Assembly (NCBI GenBank): GCA_020744425.1
Contig: JAGMUV010000011.1
Coordinates: 124,001 to 188,000 of the forward strand
DNA from: Dactylonectria macrodidyma
Lineage: Eukaryota; Ascomycota; Sordariomycetes; Hypocreales; Nectriaceae
Direction of reading: 5' to 3'
Length of the DNA: 64,000 bases
In this document: positions 1 through 12,546 of the stretch, piece by piece
How positions within the stretch are numbered: position 1 is the stretch's first letter
How the letters are laid out: each line of letters starts with the position of its first letter
Translations under genes and position numbers: made by a program
The notes under the pieces: generated by a model
What the model was told of the DNA's origin: nothing
Database searches by the model: none
Seen by the model: only the letters and a program-made list of their open reading frames with translations

Positions 1-1544
1 CAGACAAGAAAGACAAAAAGAAGGTTAAGGCAGATGAGGACGCGGAGGCTGAGGATGATGAAGGAGATTCAGAATCTGTCACCAGTGAGGATGGGGATGA
101 TGATGATGAAGAAGAGAAGGGTGATGGTGCCACGAAGCCGACTCGGGACTCAGAGCTTGATGCTGACCTGGAAAACTTCATGAAGAACTACATGCAAAAT
201 ATGGAGGACGAAGAGGAAGATGAGGATGAGGACGAGGACGAGGAGCAGGAAGCCAAGAAGAACGTGCCACTCAAGAAACTCATGACGGACAACTCGGCGA
301 CTGTTTTTATTCGAAACTTGCCTTTTACCGCAACAGATGAACAACTCAAGGGATTCTTTGGACACTTTGGAAAGGTCAGATATGCCCGTGTCGTCATGAA
401 CAAGATGACGGAAAAACCCGCCGGTACTGCCTTTGTCTGCTTCTACGATGCGGATGAAGCCAGGGCCTGCATCAAGGGAGCGCCACGGCCCAAGGAGTCA
501 GTCTCTCTAGGAAAGAACTCCATCCTTCAGGATGAGAGCGCCGACCCTGATGGCAAGTACACTTTGGACGGTCGGCTTCTCCAAGTCGCGCAGGCTGTCA
601 ACAAAGATGAGGCCACCAACCTCGCCGACACCTCGCTGGCCAAGCGAAGGGAAAAGGACAAGCGCAGACTCTTCCTTCTTTCCGAGGGTTCCATCGACAG
701 AAATTCGCCCCTTTACAACATTCTCACCCCAGCTGAGCACCATATGAGAGACGCCAGTTCTGCCCAGCGCAAGAAACTTGTGCAAAAGAATCCCAGTTTG
801 CACTTGAGCTTGACCCGTCTAGCCCTACGCAACATTCCCCGCAACATGGGTGCAACGGAACTAAAGGATCTCGCCAGAAAGGCTGTGGTCGGTTTTGCCA
901 CAGATGTCAGGGAGGGCCGCCGACAACCCCTCTCAAAAGAGGAAAATGCCCGAGATGGCAAGGACGCCAAGGAAAAGGACCGCGAAAGGAAGGCCAAGGG
1001 CAAAGGTATTGTCCGTCAGGCCAAGATCATCTTCGAGAGCGCGAAGGGAACCAAGGTGGAGGAGACAGCTGGTGGAAAGAGCCGTGGATATGGCTTCATT
1101 GAGTACACGTCGCACCATTGGGCTTTAATGGGCCTCCGCTACCTGAATGGCCAGCAACTCGAGAATGAGAACGGAAAGAAGCAAAGATTGGTGGTTGAGT
1201 TTGCCATTGAGAACGCTCAGGTCGTCCAGCGACGCAAGGCGAACGAGGAAAAGTCCCGCCAGGCGCAAGGGCAGTCGCAGAACCGAGGCTCAGCAGGCAA
1301 GCCTGACAATGGGCCCCGAGACGGTCGACGGGAGAGTGGCGGGTTCTCAAAGGACAAGGACAAGAGACGTGACGGCAAGGGACGCGATGGCAAGGTACGA
1401 GATCGCAAGGGTCCGAAGTCGAAGCCAGTGGAGGCCGAGGAAAGTGTTAAGCCCCGTAATCCCAAGGAGGATATGCAACAGAGGTTGATTGCGAGGAAGA
1501 GGCTTGTACGCAAGAAGAAGGTTCAGTCGCGCAGCAAAAATTAA
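1..1544 (+). CDS. NOP4: Nop4-like nucleolar RNA-binding protein, 3' part
   Basis: C-terminal part of a multi-RRM nucleolar protein of the Nop4/Nop77 (RBM28) family, which acts in 60S ribosomal subunit assembly and 27S pre-rRNA processing. The window opens inside the gene: the frame is open from base 3, so the first ATG (180) is internal. Visible order: Lys/Asp/Glu-rich acidic linker, a canonical RRM starting ATVFIRNLPF (bases about 297-480) with RNP1-like GTAFVCFY, a spacer, a second divergent RRM (bases about 800-1220) with RNP1-like RGYGFIEY, then a very basic Arg/Lys/Gly-rich tail ending in a nuclear-localisation-like run. A long acidic stretch before an RRM and a basic tail are usual for this family. 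No intron is needed in this part. The TAA stop at 1542-1544 lies 270 bp from the stop of the convergent neighbour. Family assignment is from recognition of RRM order and sequence. Confidence 0.85.
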   Translation, partial: DKKDKKKVKADEDAEAEDDEGDSESVTSEDGDDDDEEEKGDGATKPTRDSELDADLENFMKNYMQNMEDEEEDEDEDEDEEQEAKKNVPLKKLMTDNSATVFIRNLPFTATDEQLKGFFGHFGKVRYARVVMNKMTEKPAGTAFVCFYDADEARACIKGAPRPKESVSLGKNSILQDESADPDGKYTLDGRLLQVAQAVNKDEATNLADTSLAKRREKDKRRLFLLSEGSIDRNSPLYNILTPAEHHMRDASSAQRKKLVQKNPSLHLSLTRLALRNIPRNMGATELKDLARKAVVGFATDVREGRRQPLSKEENARDGKDAKEKDRERKAKGKGIVRQAKIIFESAKGTKVEETAGGKSRGYGFIEYTSHHWALMGLRYLNGQQLENENGKKQRLVVEFAIENAQVVQRRKANEEKSRQAQGQSQNRGSAGKPDNGPRDGRRESGGFSKDKDKRRDGKGRDGKVRDRKGPKSKPVEAEESVKPRNPKEDMQQRLIARKRLVRKKKVQSRSKN

Positions 1545-1814
1545 TTTCGGTACCCTTGATACCTAAACCTGATTTATTGGCGTTCAATGTTCTCAGCCTC
1601 AAAATGTGTAGATGCGTGTGTAATCAAACAAGATCGATTCAGCGGACAATATCGTTACTTGATGTACTCAAAGTTCAATCCTTTCTCACACTTCGCCTTT
1701 GTTATTTCCATTATCCACTATCCTACACTTAGCAACCTAAATAATACAAGTCATAAAGATCATACGTCATTGAATCGAGAGTCTGAAGAGATGCCAAGAG
1801 TCACAAGTAAGGGT

Positions 1815-2840
1815 TCACTTCCAGAGCCATCCAGTTTTGGTTTGTACGCGACCCTGGGCATGGATACCAGATTTGTCGTCATCGTCGGACTCATCAGGTT
1901 GCTTGTCGGCAGGACGAACGGTGTAGTGAGTCTCACTTCCAATTTGGTTGCCATCTTCGTCAAGGGTCTTGACAGTGACTTTGCTGTGTAGGTACCCGAA
2001 GCGGTCCACGTATTCATCCTTTGTTACCTCGCCTTTCTTGTCCAGGGCCTTGTCCTGGTGCAGCTTTTCAAGCGATGTGGATGGGCCGTCTGTCATAGAC
2101 TTTACAAAGGTGTCCCAAGAGGATTGGGAGTTGGAAAACGATGATTGGATAGAGGAGAAGAAGTCATCGAAGTGATCGGGTTCGCCGCGACGACGGTGGG
2201 AATACTCAAACTCGGCGCTCTCTCGACTGAGCCCGGGGAACCTGTCGTCATCCTCGGGAAAATCACGGGAGGTTCTCGAGTTTTCGCCCGTCACAGCTCT
2301 CCAGACATTTGCGGCTCTGCGGTCCAGCTCACGGTGGAAGTAGTCCCAGTTAGAGTCTGCGACCTGCGCCAGAACTTGGCTAGGCCCGGGCAGGTCTAGG
2401 AGATGCTGCGACTTCAACCTACGCAGCCAAAAGTAGGCGGGTTCTCCGTCGGGGAACATGGAACGCAGGAGCTTGCGCTGATCATAACGAGCGGAGATTG
2501 CCGGCAGCGGCTGGCCTTGAGAAACGGCAAGCAGGTCCTCGAAGGCGTCTTCGAAGGTGAAGATGGAAGTGTCTAGGTTCGATGGAGCGTCGCTGGGGAC
2601 CGGCTGGCGCAGAGAGCGGAGGGCGAGAGGAGAGTAGGGAGACAGGGCGATCGAGGCCATGGAACGGTCGGGCCAGGAAAGCTCCATGTCGAAGGGGCCG
2701 AACATATTGGCGTTTGAGTCAGGGTGCTGGCTTGGAGAGGAGTTGGCTGAAGCTGAGATGGAGCCAGAAGTGGAGAATGAAGAGTTGAAGCCGAAGCGAG
2801 AGGGCTTGGAGTCGATGGAAGATGAATCGTCGTCCAGCAT
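1815..2840 (-). CDS. Uncharacterised acidic, Ser-rich ascomycete protein
   Basis: Single-exon ORF of 341 residues that I do not recognise as a named family. The N-terminal 70 residues are Ser/Asn-rich and look disordered. A more structured middle (residues about 90-185) contains Trp/Arg/Leu-rich helices (motifs YFWLRRLK and NWDYFHREL). After a charged, aromatic-rich stretch (DHFDDFFSSIQSSF) comes a Lys/Asp-rich segment with a beta-like GYLHSKVTVKTLDEDGNQIG, an acidic DESDDDD run and a short C-terminus ending TGWLWK. Codon use is GC-rich like its neighbours and the overlapping frames give no better candidate. It is convergent with the NOP4-like gene and divergent from the NIPA-like gene. No signal peptide or membrane segment is seen. 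The start at 2840 is the first ATG after in-frame stops. No function is proposed. Confidence 0.72.
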   Translation of the reverse strand: MLDDDSSSIDSKPSRFGFNSSFSTSGSISASANSSPSQHPDSNANMFGPFDMELSWPDRSMASIALSPYSPLALRSLRQPVPSDAPSNLDTSIFTFEDAFEDLLAVSQGQPLPAISARYDQRKLLRSMFPDGEPAYFWLRRLKSQHLLDLPGPSQVLAQVADSNWDYFHRELDRRAANVWRAVTGENSRTSRDFPEDDDRFPGLSRESAEFEYSHRRRGEPDHFDDFFSSIQSSFSNSQSSWDTFVKSMTDGPSTSLEKLHQDKALDKKGEVTKDEYVDRFGYLHSKVTVKTLDEDGNQIGSETHYTVRPADKQPDESDDDDKSGIHAQGRVQTKTGWLWK

Positions 2841-3830
2841 AATATCTCAGTTAGGAGAAAGGAGTTCTCCAGGGCACGGAGAGTTGACGTGCTTGATGGA
2901 ATTAACAGCCAATGCCAAACGTTGGACTTGATGCGTTGAAGCTTCCTTCATGTGACGTCCCGAACGATGAGGAAGATGATGGAAGCGACAAAGCGTGACG
3001 GGTCTTCAGACCAGTGGATCGTGGCGCCGGCCGAAGAGTGTGGCTTGCGCGTCCGGGGTTACTCGAAGCGCCATTGGTTTGCGCCTTGCTCGTGTCGCAT
3101 GGGGCTGCAGAGGCGATATGCGAAATGACAACATTTCGAAGACAGGCCCCGAAGCCCCGAAGCCCCGAAAGCCCTGTGAAGGATGCCAAAAATCCCCCGT
3201 GCAGACGCGGGAAACAGGGAGGGTCTGGTCCATTCAGCGTAACAACCAGATATGTCTGACTGGCTAGCAGGCTATCTGGCACTCCTGACTGGCTGCTGGT
3301 GATCTTGGTGACGTTCTCTTAGTGGCCGATGCTGTCCGTGAGGTCATTCATGCCTGGGGCACCCAGCAGTTCGGTCGCTCGGTCAGTCACCTAATAAGTA
3401 CCTTGTACCTAACGTTCAAGCCTGCTCTCAGGGCCGCCCAGCTCCAGCGGCCGGGGGCGAGACAATAGCCAATGCTGCCACCCCAAATTCAATCCCTTCA
3501 CCATCAGCGTGAGACATCGCCGTCACTTTTTTCCTTCTCACCAGGCCAGTTTTATCGTTGTGATGTCTCGTTAGAGACTTGCTTGCCCGCCCCCGCTGTT
3601 GCTATTGGCTCTGACCGCTGGTCATGTTGAACGCTTCAAGCTACTCCAGAGGTCACTCGTTGCCCCCATGATATTGTTACTGTTGCGACATCCCAATCGC
3701 CTCTCGCTCTGAGACCACCGCTGCCTATTCAGCCACCATCCCCACGCCCGAAGCCGTCGTTTTTTACTCCTCCATCTCCTCCGCATCCGACAGCTTCTCG
3801 CCCCCTCCCCCTCCGAGCCGGCGCCCGACG
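2841..3830. other. Divergent intergenic region
   Basis: About 1 kb between the start codons of the uncharacterised protein (-) and the NIPA-like transporter (+), so it should hold both promoters and 5' UTRs. The part next to 3831 is pyrimidine- and CG-rich, as is common in fungal 5' UTRs. Open frames here lack codon bias or domains and I regard them as chance. Confidence 0.5.
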
Positions 3831-6012
3831 ATGCTGCGAGCCATTGTCGAGCCGCCAGGGCCGTCGCTCGCCTCCAACGCGTGGCCAAATTCCCTTACCA
3901 GTGACGCACCCGGCGGTGGCGATTCCGACGGCGACCCGACCGACAACCTCCAAGAATGGTCCTCATTAATTGGCATCGTCACTGCCATCGTGGGAAACGT
4001 CCTCATTGCTCTGGCCCTCAACGTCCAACGATACGCACACATTCAGCTCCACAAAGAACGTCATCGGATACGACGGAGAGCTCGGCATGCATTAAAACGG
4101 GCTCAAAGCAAGAATCAAACTGGTCTATATGGTACCCTCGGCGGTGATTCCAGCCACAATGGTTATCAGAACGGCAACGGAAGCTCCGCAGCTCGCCATG
4201 ACGACCTGAATGATGAGCATGTGGACGACACTCATGAGTCGGACCCGTTACGAAACTCCTTCCACTCCAACGACTCCAACGACTCCAGCGATTCCATCAG
4301 CGACGATGAACAGGACAAATCTTTGTCGTATCTCAGGTCGCCCTACTGGTGGCTAGGCCAAGTTCTTATTACGCTCGGCGAGATGGGCAACTTCTTGGCC
4401 TACGGCTTTGCCCCCGCCTCTATTGTCTCGCCCCTCGGTGTCGTCGCACTGATATCAAACTGCATCATTGCACCCGCTATGTTCCATGAGAGATTTCGCG
4501 CCCGCGACTTCTGGGGCGTCGTCATTGCTGTCGGCGGCGTCGTGACTGTCGTGCTGAGCGCTAGGGGCGAGGAGACCAAGCTGAACCCTCATGACGTCCT
4601 GGACGCCATCACGACCTTGGCCTTTGAAATATATCTCGGCGTCACCATATTTCTTATTATCGCCCTCATGTGGGCAAGCCCCAAGTACGGGAAGGAGACG
4701 ATTTTGATCGACTTGGGGCTCGTAGGCTTGTTCGGTATGTTGCTCGCCGTACTAGGTGATACTAATGTGAGCATGAGAGCTTGATGCTAACCACGAAATA
4801 GGTGGTTATACTGCCCTGGCCACGAAAGGCGTGTCTTCGATGCTGTCCTCGACCCTCTGGCGAGCCTTTACCACACCCGTCACCTACATCCTGATCGTTA
4901 TCCTTCTCCTGACGGCCATCATGCAAATCCGCTACGTCAACAAGGCGCTGCAACGTTTCGACTCGACGCAGGTCATCCCGATCCAGTTCGTCATGTTCAC
5001 ACTCTGCGTCATCATTGGCAGCGCCGTATTGTACCGGGACTTTGAGCGAACGACGGCCGAACAGGCAGCCAAGTTTGTCGGAGGCTGCCTGCTAACCTTC
5101 TTCGGCGTCTTTCTAATCACGAGCGGCAGAGAACAGAGCCACGACGATGACGATGCGTTATCAGACACTGACGGCGTTGAAGAGACGATCGGCTTAGCAC
5201 GCCAGGACACGAATGGCCAAGATTTCCCAGCTCCCAAATCACAGTCGCGCCGATCAAGTTGGCTGTCACAGACGAGCTGCGTGGAAACGCTCCGCGTTGT
5301 CACGCCACTCCACGATGGGGGCGTTCCATCCGTGAAGCATCTTGGATCGAATGGTTTGCATAGCTCCCCTGGCCAGGAGACTCCGGCCCACAGTAACCCA
5401 TGGAACGACGTGGGGGCCCCCTCAACTCCGCCTAGTCAAGCCATCAGGACATTCTCGGCGGATACAGTCATGGTAGCGCCTGGTGTTGACACAGGTTTGG
5501 GCCCATCAACGGCAGCCTCGAATCCAACAACGCCCCTGAGGGATGCAGCTGGGCCAGACGGTGCCCTACCTCCCCGTCCGAACCTCAGCCCGGTCAAGTC
5601 AGGCAGCACTCATCACCGCTCACGAACCTTCATTTCGCCGTCGCCGCTCTCCTCGACCGTCACGGCAGTCGTCAAGGACGCCTTCCTCCGTTCCAACGAC
5701 GACCCCCGACTTCGCAAAACGTCGATGCGCCGCATCCGCTCTCACATCCGCGCCGGGCTCTTCTTTGGCGACGACGAGGCCGCAGCCGCAGCGGCGCCGG
5801 GGCAGGCGGCAGCCAGTGCGGCGGAAGCCGTGCTCGACACCAACGCCTTTGGCGAGACCGACGACCCCACCGACAATGGCGACCAAGAGATTCGGCGCCG
5901 CTCTCGCAGCGTCAGCGATACCCTAGGCGACTTCTTTGGCGTGCGGCGCAAGCGGCGCAAGGACGACTATTTTACGGGCGATGTCGAGGACGGCATCCCA
6001 GAGTCCCGCTAA
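3831..6012 (+). CDS. NIPA-like magnesium transporter (DUF803 family)
   Basis: Membrane protein of the NIPA/DUF803 family, implicated in Mg2+ transport. Two exons: 3831-4755 and 4802-6012, joined over a 46-nt GT..AG intron with a GCTAAC branch-like site; the spliced frame gives ...LLAVLG|GYTALATKG..., a conserved family junction, and a product of 711 residues. TM1 is at about residues 45-65 (SLIGIVTAIVGNVLIALAL). An unusual 100-residue hydrophilic insert, rich in Ser/Asn/Asp, separates it from the next helices (residues about 172-245, motifs WWLGQVLITLGEMGNFLAYGFAPASIVSPLG split over two helices). More helices follow up to about residue 400 (exon 2 TM segments TPVTYILIVILLL and CLLTFFGVFLIT). 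The last 300 residues are disordered with RRRSRS-like stretches. Typical family members are 300-450 residues, so this is a long fungal form. Start chosen as the first ATG of the open frame. Confidence 0.9.
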
Positions 6013-8420
6013 TAATTCAAGACGACGCGACGGTTTCAAGATCGTCCGCACACCAGTAGTTGTAATCGCCCCGTTATTTTACTGTTTTACGTTTCACCAA
6101 GGCACTCGTTTTCTCCCGGTTTGGGTATGAACCGCATATATCTATTTTAGTCCTTTTTTTCTGGCCGGCGCCGGAGTCATTTCATTGCAAGTCTTCAAGC
6201 GTCGGCGTTTGGGTAGATCCGCTATAAAGGGGGGCCGACGAAAGAAGGGAACATAGGCTGATCGGCCACTCACTTTCTGGGTAACACTGTCTGGGGTTGT
6301 CGTTTCCACGTTGGCACTTTGATGGGACGGCAGTTGGATTTGGCCTACGAATGAGGTACGCAGCTGTGTACATGCATTTGAGAGACAGATAGGGGGACGG
6401 TCGATGGAGGGCGGGGGATGAAGGATGGACTACGTTATGGGGACTGAGGTCGACTACGCACATATTACGTGGTATCGACTACTCTTCGGTCGCTGAATTG
6501 AGCCGTGCTTCTTTTTTAATCTTGTCAGTGAATGACCTGCACGCGGACGAGGACGATATGGTCCTGAAATGATGCTGTGGATCGGTTCATGTCGATCCTG
6601 CCCAGAGCGTACGTAGCAGTGTTCTACAACCCTAACAAGCCTTGTCATCTCCGTACCCCGTCGATGTCAGAAGGGCAAACTTTGTTCATGCCGATGAAGG
6701 ATGGACAGCATGAACAGCATCGACAGGGTGAAAGGACATGAAGATCACTCTTCCATGTGCTTCCTCGGTGCAAGAGCGGCCGCACTCACATGCGTCCTGT
6801 TGAACTCATCCATGACAGCGGGATAGCACAGCCCAACTGTAAAGAGCTTGAAGAGGCGAAGGGGGCGTGGATGTGGAGCTGCAGCAGACTCAATCGGGGC
6901 ATCATTCAATCCTCGGGTCCGGTATGGTTGTTTGCCTGCAGTTTGACAGCTAGCAATCGCGAGGCCTTCATTTGTATTGACTGATCTGCTTGTTCGCTTG
7001 CTTGTTCGCGTGCGTCCTGCGAATCTTGCAGTCAACCTTGGTACCGGGGCGTGGAGCAGATCGCACCCAAATCGGGCGACGGAGGCGCAACGGCTCCCCT
7101 GCGATGCCATCTTGATGGAAATGGGACGTTTCCTCTTTCGTTTGGGACGCCATGCTTGACGTGTTTGAGCTTATGAACTTTGTGAGCGTCTCGGTCCACT
7201 TCCAGAGCTAGCCAGTTGGCGATGAAGGATCGTCGAGATGGCAACTTCGTTGACGGTGCCCAGCCTTGGACTCGGGCGAGGTATCATCGTGTGTTGCTAG
7301 AGGACCCGTTGGTGACTGGCGACAAACTTTGTCGAAATCGTTTCGCGACAGAGCTGTGGCATGAAGCCAAGTCGTTCAAGCGAGTGTCGCCGCTTCGGAC
7401 TCACATTCGTGGCGCTGAGCTCCGTCCCGACAGCAAGGTAGCGACGCTAAAAGCCAGCCTTCCTTTGCTTTTGGAGGACCGGGTTGGCGGGAAGCAACTC
7501 CATGGTGTGGTGGCATGTTTATGGTAGCAGTCGTGCTCAGGTAAAACTGACAGATACTCGGCAGATGGATTGGGATGGGTTCATATCAGGGTTGAGATAG
7601 CACATAACCCCGCCAGTCTCAACTGCATCCTCCGTCAGTCCAGGGAAGTCCAAGGGCTCGGGAGCAAGACACCAGACAGATTGGTCGACGAGGCCTAGTA
7701 CAGCCCACCAACGGAACCCTCTCTAGTTCCCCGGCGCTAGCTCTCCGAACAGCGGAGCAGGCACACCAACAGGGCATGTCGACTTTTTGGGATTCTGGTT
7801 GAGTGGGCATTGAACACGGCCGGGAGGTGGAGGGCTGGATGACCGACGGGATACTGGGGACAGGACAAGGGCGCAAGGCGCAAGGCGCGAGGCGCAGGGA
7901 TTTCGCATTGTCGAGAATGGGGATCAACAAGGGCCGAACAAAAGAGTCGTGTCGGATTCGGGGCATCGTCCGACTCGAGAGGTTGAAGTGGAGGAGCCTC
8001 AGGGAATCCAGACAGAGGCAAGCAATCCTGACGGGGGTATGCCAACTGTCTAATCGGGTATCTTTGTCAAGCTCTCCCACGTCCCTCCACGTCCCCTCCA
8101 CGGTGCCTCCACTTCTAACGGGTGCCGTCTGCTCTGGTGGCTTTCTGTCAAGATAGCACTTCGTAGCACAGACCTGAGGAGGCGGTGTCAAGCCATGTCC
8201 AGCGGGTTCCCAAGAAGGGGGATCGTTGCTAAGCGGGAGTTTCACACGCATCATGACCCGGAACTATCACACCGACTTGTGCCTCGGGCCAAGGAGCTGC
8301 ATAAATCGCGACGCCGTAGTCTACACGGAGTCGTAGTATTCCCGAGATGAGGGGAAGGATTTGCATATGCGGCAGCAAACATGCGGGTATCAGTTGCTTT
8401 GGTTTGTTGCGGCACCTCTG

Positions 8421-8457
8421 CCGTGCCCGTGCCTGTGCCTGTGCCTGTGCCCGTGCT
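8421..8457. repeat. Hexanucleotide microsatellite (GTGCCT)n
   Basis: Imperfect tandem array of about six 6-bp units of the GTGCCT/GTGCCC type. On the minus strand it makes a spurious Thr-Gly dipeptide ORF, which I do not call a gene. Confidence 0.8.
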
Positions 8458-11400
8458 CATGTTGGTACTTGCCGCGCCTGTTGTGCCCGCGGTGACCGTT
8501 GGAGTGGCCTAGGGACCCGTCCGCTTGGAAGAGCATGTTGTGGGGGAGGCGAGGATGGACGGGTCTTGTGTGGATGCATCATGTATGGATGAGGGATGCT
8601 GCTGCATTTGCCGCAAGGCCGCCGCGCCCAGCGCCCAGGATGCAAGGTGCAAAATGCAAAGTGGACAAGCGGGAGGCTCGGCTTGGAGCCGAAGCACTCT
8701 CATAGTGCGTCCGCACCTGCATTTGAGGGGATGGGTAGCGATTGGAGCGATTGCTCTAGCCGGATTGTAGCTCGGAGGATGGAGCTACTTGCTCGGCCTG
8801 AGTGTGCCAGTGTGCCGAGTGCGCCCCAGGGAGCCCGGTGCGAAAACGAGAGGTTCGGCTGGCAGATTGAGGTATATCGACCGTGTAAGTGGTGGCTGGG
8901 TTGGGTTAATTATCCAGGGCTGAGGCACTTTGCGAGTTTTGCCGTGGAAGGGGATGGGGATGAAAGGTTAATGATCCATGAGTCCACGGTGACGGGGCGA
9001 AGACGAATTTGATTACGAGTACACGCCTAACACGGATGACGGCTCCTTCCGCAGTCACCAACAAGTTCCCGCGTTGAAAGACGCATGAAAGACGGCAGGC
9101 ATGGAGACACACAGACGTTCTTTTCGATCCATCCAGATCTCGTATATTCAGTGCACGCACCCACCTGCCATACAAGCTGCCTACCCTAAGGTGATTTGAC
9201 AAGCCGAGCAAGACAACTTCGACTCGTGACAAATTGTAAGCAAGCCACGGCCAGTTAGGCACCCGCTATGTCGACACCGTATTTCTCAATCCTCAATCCC
9301 AGATCTTGGCTTGCGAGGCGTTGTGATGCATGAAAAGCCACCCGCAAGCACCAGCAATCATTGGCTAGTTGGTTAGCAAGCTCACGTTTTGCATCACCAC
9401 CAACAGATGAAGGCAGCTTGCAGCTCTCGACCTCGTCCAAAGGTTGCGCACCTCGATAGAATAGCCGGACAAAAACGGACATTAGCACACGGGAAAATAC
9501 AGGCTCACGCTACGAATTGCAACGCAGGCAGAAACAAGCGGGCGTGAGGGAATTCATCGGCCAGCACTCCATAAACGGGCGAACGGGCATACACGGAGAG
9601 CTACTGGTGATGGATGGCTGGCCTGGACTTTTGTCGTTTTGGCCACTGTCGTCATCCAGGTGTGGATGGGTCCTTCCCGCCCCTCCTCTTCTCCTCCCTG
9701 GCCCCTCCTGGCCTCCTCTTTTCCTCCCGTATTATGATGACCGATGGCCGATGGCCGATGGCTGATGTGTTCCTGGTTCTTGAACCTGCGTCTTGGGCCT
9801 TGGAATTGTGCTGACTGTGCTTTTCCTCTTTTGTGGTCCCGCCCATCCACACCAACAAGAAAAAAAAGGTACGGGTCATGCACGTTGCTTCGTAGGGCAG
9901 GAACTCAGGGCAGGGGAGGGGCAGGATTTTCTGCAGCAAAGAAAGGTCAAGGAAGGTGCCCAGGAGGACACATGTCACACGTCCAGAGCGTCTTCCTTTT
10001 GCGCAGCACGCGCATGCTCTCGGTGTGCATACGTACGACTGTTACAAGCCCAGGCTCCAGAAGAAGCAAATAGGGAGGACACACCCTACAGGACACACCC
10101 CACCCGACGGGAAAAAGAAAGTCCAAAGAGCGGGCAGATCCTGAGTGCCGGTATCCTAACAATGAGGTGGCGTCAATGGATGCTAACCGTACGGGAGTTC
10201 TCGTCTCCAAACTCAATGACTGGTACCTAAGCCCGCCTTCAGCCTCCAACTCCAATTGTCAGTTGGTGAGGTGGTTTGTGCCATTGTGGTCTGTATGTAC
10301 TTCGTACCTGCACGACGCAGCAAGCGCTGCAAACGCAGAGAACACACAGACTGAGCACCAACGTCACAATCGAAGCTTCCATGGCTTCTGGCGCCCCCGT
10401 CGTCGAGCCACGGCCGCCTCAGGCCGCCAGCCCAGCATCCAGTCCCTGCAGACGACTGGCTCCGTCACGGGCAACACAAACATCCCACGAGCCACTGCGC
10501 CCACGCTACTACCTTCGGTCCAGGGGGTTGTGGATCCCGACAGGGCATGATGCCATCCACAGTTTCTCCTGGCATGCCTGCCCCCCAATGGCATTTCGTG
10601 TGTCTTGGCCCTCGACCCTCTGGGCCACTTTGTTGGTCACTGGGGGTCCCTGAAGCTCCGTGAACGATGCAGAGCCCAATTCTCAGTCACAGACTCACTT
10701 CTCACCCGCATTTGTCCCCTTCTGCTCGGAGAGTCGGTGCTTCTCCCCTGACCGCTGGATGTTGCCCTTGCCCCGGCCCCTGTCTTGGTTGCTGACCCTT
10801 CGCTTCTCAGACTGATGCAGCAAGCAACTGGAGAACCAACAAGGTCTTCAGCAAACAGAAGCACAAGGTAGTCCATCCTCGAGCGTCGCGTCTGTTGCGT
10901 TACGCTGAGGCCTTCTACCTCAGCTCGGCCTGACACGGCTTCCTACGTACCATTACCAATACGGCGATTCAAGTATGACCCATTGGAGATTGGATGCTTC
11001 CGACTGACGCCTCAATGAGTCACGTCTGATGGCATAATCTCAATTCATCCGTCCCAACTTGGTCCGTCAAGATGGGTATGACATGCCAAGTCGCGGTTTT
11101 GTTGCCAAGTGCACGGAGTACCCGCACGTCCTAACAGATTTCTACAACAAGCCGGGTACCGCGCCGTCTGTTCGCTGGCCCGCTGCACTAAAAGCAGTCC
11201 CTACAAGTTGCTCCTAGTTCCAGGAGTCGTGTTTCTCCTACCTTCTGGCTTGTTTCCGCGTGGGGATGGCTTGGTGGGACACTGCCCCTAGTTCTGTTTT
11301 GGTCCCCAGTCTGCCACCCCTTCAGAGTCCTCCTCGGGCCTCCCACATTCCCAGCGAGGACTGGACTCACTGGAGAACTGGGTTTCTACTGACCTACCGT

Positions 11401-12347
11401 ATCGAGTCGATTTTTGAACGTGGTTGGGCTTACACGGCAAGCATCGACAAGTTTATCATGGGTTTATCATGTTCCATGTCGAATGCCAGCCGCCTCACCC
11501 TATCGCACATTGACGGCCATCCCGTCTGGGCTTGGGGCCTGGCGTGTTGGTCTTGACGCAGCTTGTGCATCACCTGCCCGTCCCAAGACGCACCGGGATG
11601 TATAGATGGCACAGGCGCACCAGATCGTGTCCAGAAACGGTAGCTTGTTGACGACAATCTGTCCCTCTGGCCTGATATGTGATTCACCACCTCCACAGCT
11701 TCTTCAGCCGGATCTCGACCCTGAGCAGCCACGGCCTTGAAATCGACGCTACCGTTGAGCCGACAGTTGAGGCGTTGTTATTTTGCTGACGTGCCCAAAT
11801 GGCCTTCACCTTGAGGTAATCTATGATATGGCCCCGTGCAGTCCTCGCCCAGTGGTAGTTTGTTTGAACTCGCCCAGCTGAGGCCAAAAACGAACCACAA
11901 CTGTTCGCGATTCCCAAGCCCTTTGCCTAGGACCCGCCCGAGGATGGTGGTCTAGCGCGCCATCCGGATGCTTGCATCAACTAGCTCGGCCAAGCCTGAG
12001 CAGGGCACTGCACTGAATGGTAGCTGGCTAGGCCACCGGCTTCACCACTTGGTGCTGACAGTGCAGACACACAAATCTCGAGACGGCGTGGGAAATCTTA
12101 TTACCTTTTAGAACGGCGCAGTACGACGCAGTATCGCCAAATATCCGCGAGCGCAGGAACACGACCAGCAGCTCGGCTTCGAAGGAAAGGCTCCGGGACT
12201 TTGGGTGGGAGGTACTGGCGGGGCGTAATGAACTGGGCATACCCTTGTCATTTCACCGACCATCCTGCTGTGCTCCGTTTGGCTCTCCCGCTTCTGCTTC
12301 GAGATGTCTCTCCTCTCAGAGCAATGTCTCTCCCCTTTGCTGCTGTA

Positions 12348-12370
12348 GCCGCAGCCGCAGCCGCAGCCGC
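12348..12370. repeat. GCCGCA microsatellite
   Basis: Nearly perfect tandem array of about four 6-bp GCCGCA units in non-coding sequence. Confidence 0.75.
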
Positions 12371-12510
12371 GTCAATATCACTCCACCAGCACTCCTAAAT
12401 ACCCATTAGATTGCGTCGAAGGCTTGCCAGTGCGCCTTTCCTAGAGTCGTCGCTGCAGGGTCCTGTTTCCATCCCTCTCCGTCCCTGGCCGGGGGCTGGC
12501 GGAGCCGTTG

Positions 12511-12546
12511 TCCTGTGCTTCCTGTGCTTCCTGTGCTTCCTGTGTT
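12511..12546. repeat. 9-bp tandem repeat (TCCTGTGCT)
   Basis: Close to four consecutive copies of a 9-bp unit TCCTGTGCT, the last copy diverging. The unit length is a multiple of three, so frames through it stay open by chance. Confidence 0.8.
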
